Shown one piece after another: positions 8,901 through 11,148 of a stretch of 11,148 nucleotides of DNA (position 1 is its first letter; each line of letters begins with the position of its first letter). Source of the stretch: Conidiobolus incongruus B7586. Lineage: Eukaryota > Entomophthoromycota > Entomophthoromycetes > Entomophthorales > Conidiobolaceae. The translations under genes were made by a program, and so were the position numbers. The stretch lies in NCBI GenBank assembly GCA_000697335.1, contig JNEM01006351.1:1-11148 (forward strand). Direction: 5' to 3'. Under the pieces are notes generated by a model, which was not told where the DNA came from, did not search any database, and saw nothing but the letters and a program-made list of their open reading frames with translations.

Positions 8901-11148
8901 TCAGTAAAATATTGGATCATGATTAAAATATTTGCTAATACTTTCATAACTTAATCTACTATATTATACCTATTTAATATATTATCTTATAAATAGTGTA
9001 TTATTATATAACTCTTTTTTCATTATCTGTCAATCATAAAATAAATGTTTCATTTTAATAATATAAATAATTGTTAAATTTTTTATTTTCGTTATCTCCG
9101 CTAATTTATTATAATTACAAAAACAAGTGTTGTTTGAAATTTAATTAGTAATTGAAAGATCTATTGGTTGCAATAGTGAGTATTACATATATTAATGCAA
9201 CGTAAAAATAATAACATCTTCAGTATTCTTTAAGTTATTATATTTATACTAATGTCTTCAATCTCATTCTATTAATTATAGTTATTCGATATTTTTTTGT
9301 TCAGATCGAATTATACACTAACTCGTTGATCCAAGTATGTTTCCAAATATGGACATCACTAGAATTCTATTTTAGCCAACTTATCAAATAAAGTTAAATT
9401 TCACTTTGAAATAATGTATTATTAATTTTTACTCCTTTTATCTATTCAATATAGCACCATTAACTTGAGAAATTTAGTTTGAATATATTTTTTTAGTGTT
9501 ACTTTGAAAATAATTTTAATTATATTAAATCAATATTTTAGAATATTTAATTTTATTATAATAAATAATCTATAATAAAATTATTATTAAATTCAAAGAA
9601 TTTATTAATTATTCTAATTGATATGCACATATCTTGATTAATTAAAGGTGAATTACTAATGATCTTCAAAATATCAACAAATAAAGCCAAATGTTACATT
9701 ATACTTACTATCAATTGAATGTGATACGTTTGTGATAATTATATTTGCACAATATTCATTTAATACAATAGTAACCGTATTTAATATGATTTTATCGGAT
9801 TAAAGTTAAATTTATATAATTATTTTAAGCACAACTTGGGTTTATTTGAATTATTAGCAATTCACAGTTTATGTTATATTGGTTAAATCAATTATAGGTT
9901 TTGAGATATTTAAATTATAAAGTTAATTATATTGAATAGTATACTTTTATTAATAAAATTTGAATAATATACGCAATTAGATATACAATAATGATTTATG
10001 GTTATAAGGTTTTTATAATTATCGAATGAAAACCAGCTATTAAAATGATATGGAGTTGACAATCTCCCTTAAAGCTTAGAATACTATTTCATATGATTGA
10101 TGATATGATTTTGTTTAATGAATATAGTTATTCATTTATCTAATGGCCAAGTGATTATTTCGAAATACCATATATTTGAAATATTTATTAATAATGAATA
10201 GTGCAAATTGATAATTTTAATGATTGAATAATAAATTATCCAAATATTTCCATTTTCATTTATATGCATATCCTCAAAAAAAATTAATATTCAATCACAT
10301 GATCAATAATTTCGAATAATAGATAAATTAATTATTAAATGAATCCCGATATATTATACAATAAACTTAATTAGTACCTTTACCAGATTTGATAGCCATT
10401 TATTATGTTAACAGTTTTTGTAACAATAAAAAAAATAACGTTTATATGGATGCCAAATTAACCAATATGGAAAGCAACCAGGAGTGTTAACCATATCCCA
10501 TTAACGCTGTTCTTATTAATTATTCACAATATCAACAGCGAAAAATATTTCAAACATTTTACCAAATCCATATTGAACTAATTTTTAATAGTAAATATAT
10601 ATTTTATTAATAAAATGTATTAAATAATATACCTGTAGAAACAATTATATTATATTTTATCAAATTAATTTAATGAAATTATGAATTATTAAAATATTTC
10701 AAGGGTATAATTATTATTTGAAATTTTATAAAATATAACAGATATGGTTATATAAAACTCCTTTTTATACTAAGCTGATATTCATATAATATAAGTCATA
10801 CTCATTAGAATCCACTTTGTTATTCCTACTATATTGTACAAACTTTGTTTTATATATCAATTAATAGAATAATATTTAATATTTATAAAACATTATTTAT
10901 TATTATATATATTCATAAAACAATTATTATTTAATATTGCCTCAGAATCAAAAAAATGGAAATTTTTTTAATTTCTGATTTTCTAAATATATTATTGATT
11001 TTAAAAATTGTTTGTTTAATTTAATTATTAATAAATAATACTTATCAATAGTTTTTTATATTGATATTAATAACTTAATCATAAATTTTTTAAACTATTA
11101 AATATTTATTTATAATATTTATAGTTAATTATATATTTAAATCAATTT
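8901..11148. other. AT-rich gene-free DNA to the window end
   Basis: No useful open frame on either strand. AT content rises further after about 10540. Two copies of the palindrome TTTTATTAATAAAA (9945-9958 and 10602-10615), each followed a few bases later by AATAATATAC, and a hairpin with 8-base arms (10117-10136) are the only structures noticed; both may be chance in this composition. Confidence 0.6.

Noticed and set aside
3167-10129. 12-mer ATGAATATAGTT found at 3167, 3959 and 10118
   Set aside because: The similarity does not extend beyond the 12 bases at any pair, so it is expected by chance in AT-rich DNA.
1-11148. CRISPR array, bacterial operon or an undescribed multi-gene system
   Set aside because: No regularly spaced repeats, no ribosome-binding sites or polycistronic layout; the gene content is one intact eukaryotic transcription factor and one probably broken helicase.

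Overview
The window looks like nuclear DNA from a very AT-rich eukaryote, most likely a fungus. The support is short (about 50-base) GT-AG introns, a heat-shock-factor-type transcription factor with a Ser/Pro-rich tail, a divergent DEAD-box helicase of the kind seen in fungal mitochondria, and gene islands of clearly higher GC than the DNA between them. The lineage within fungi cannot be fixed from this window.

Layout. 1-1452 is very AT-rich (the first 60 bases hold only three G/C) apart from a GC-richer patch at about 251-530; no gene was found. 1453-2762 (+) is a DEAD-box RNA helicase locus with nearly all family motifs. It lacks a credible first exon, has a Glu in place of the conserved Gly of motif I, and changes reading frame just before motif V, so it is probably a disabled copy unless the assembly is wrong. 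2763-5000 holds a possible poly(A) signal and otherwise no gene. 5001-5660 is gene-like debris on the + strand with open stretches and one good intron-shaped segment. 5658-5948 (-) is a 96-residue open frame of unknown identity, divergent from the next gene. 6043-7176 (+) is the one clearly intact gene: a 342-residue HSF-domain transcription factor in three exons. 7177-8900 is medium-complexity DNA with only short open stretches, and 8900-11148 fades back to very AT-rich DNA.

The two recognisable genes have no evident functional link: one resembles an organellar RNA helicase and the other is a nuclear DNA-binding regulator. They lie about 3.3 kb apart on the same strand. No undescribed multi-gene system is visible. 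The most useful observations are the helicase's apparent decay, the unusual HSF-type protein without a visible oligomerisation domain, and the unidentified frame and motif cluster just upstream of it.
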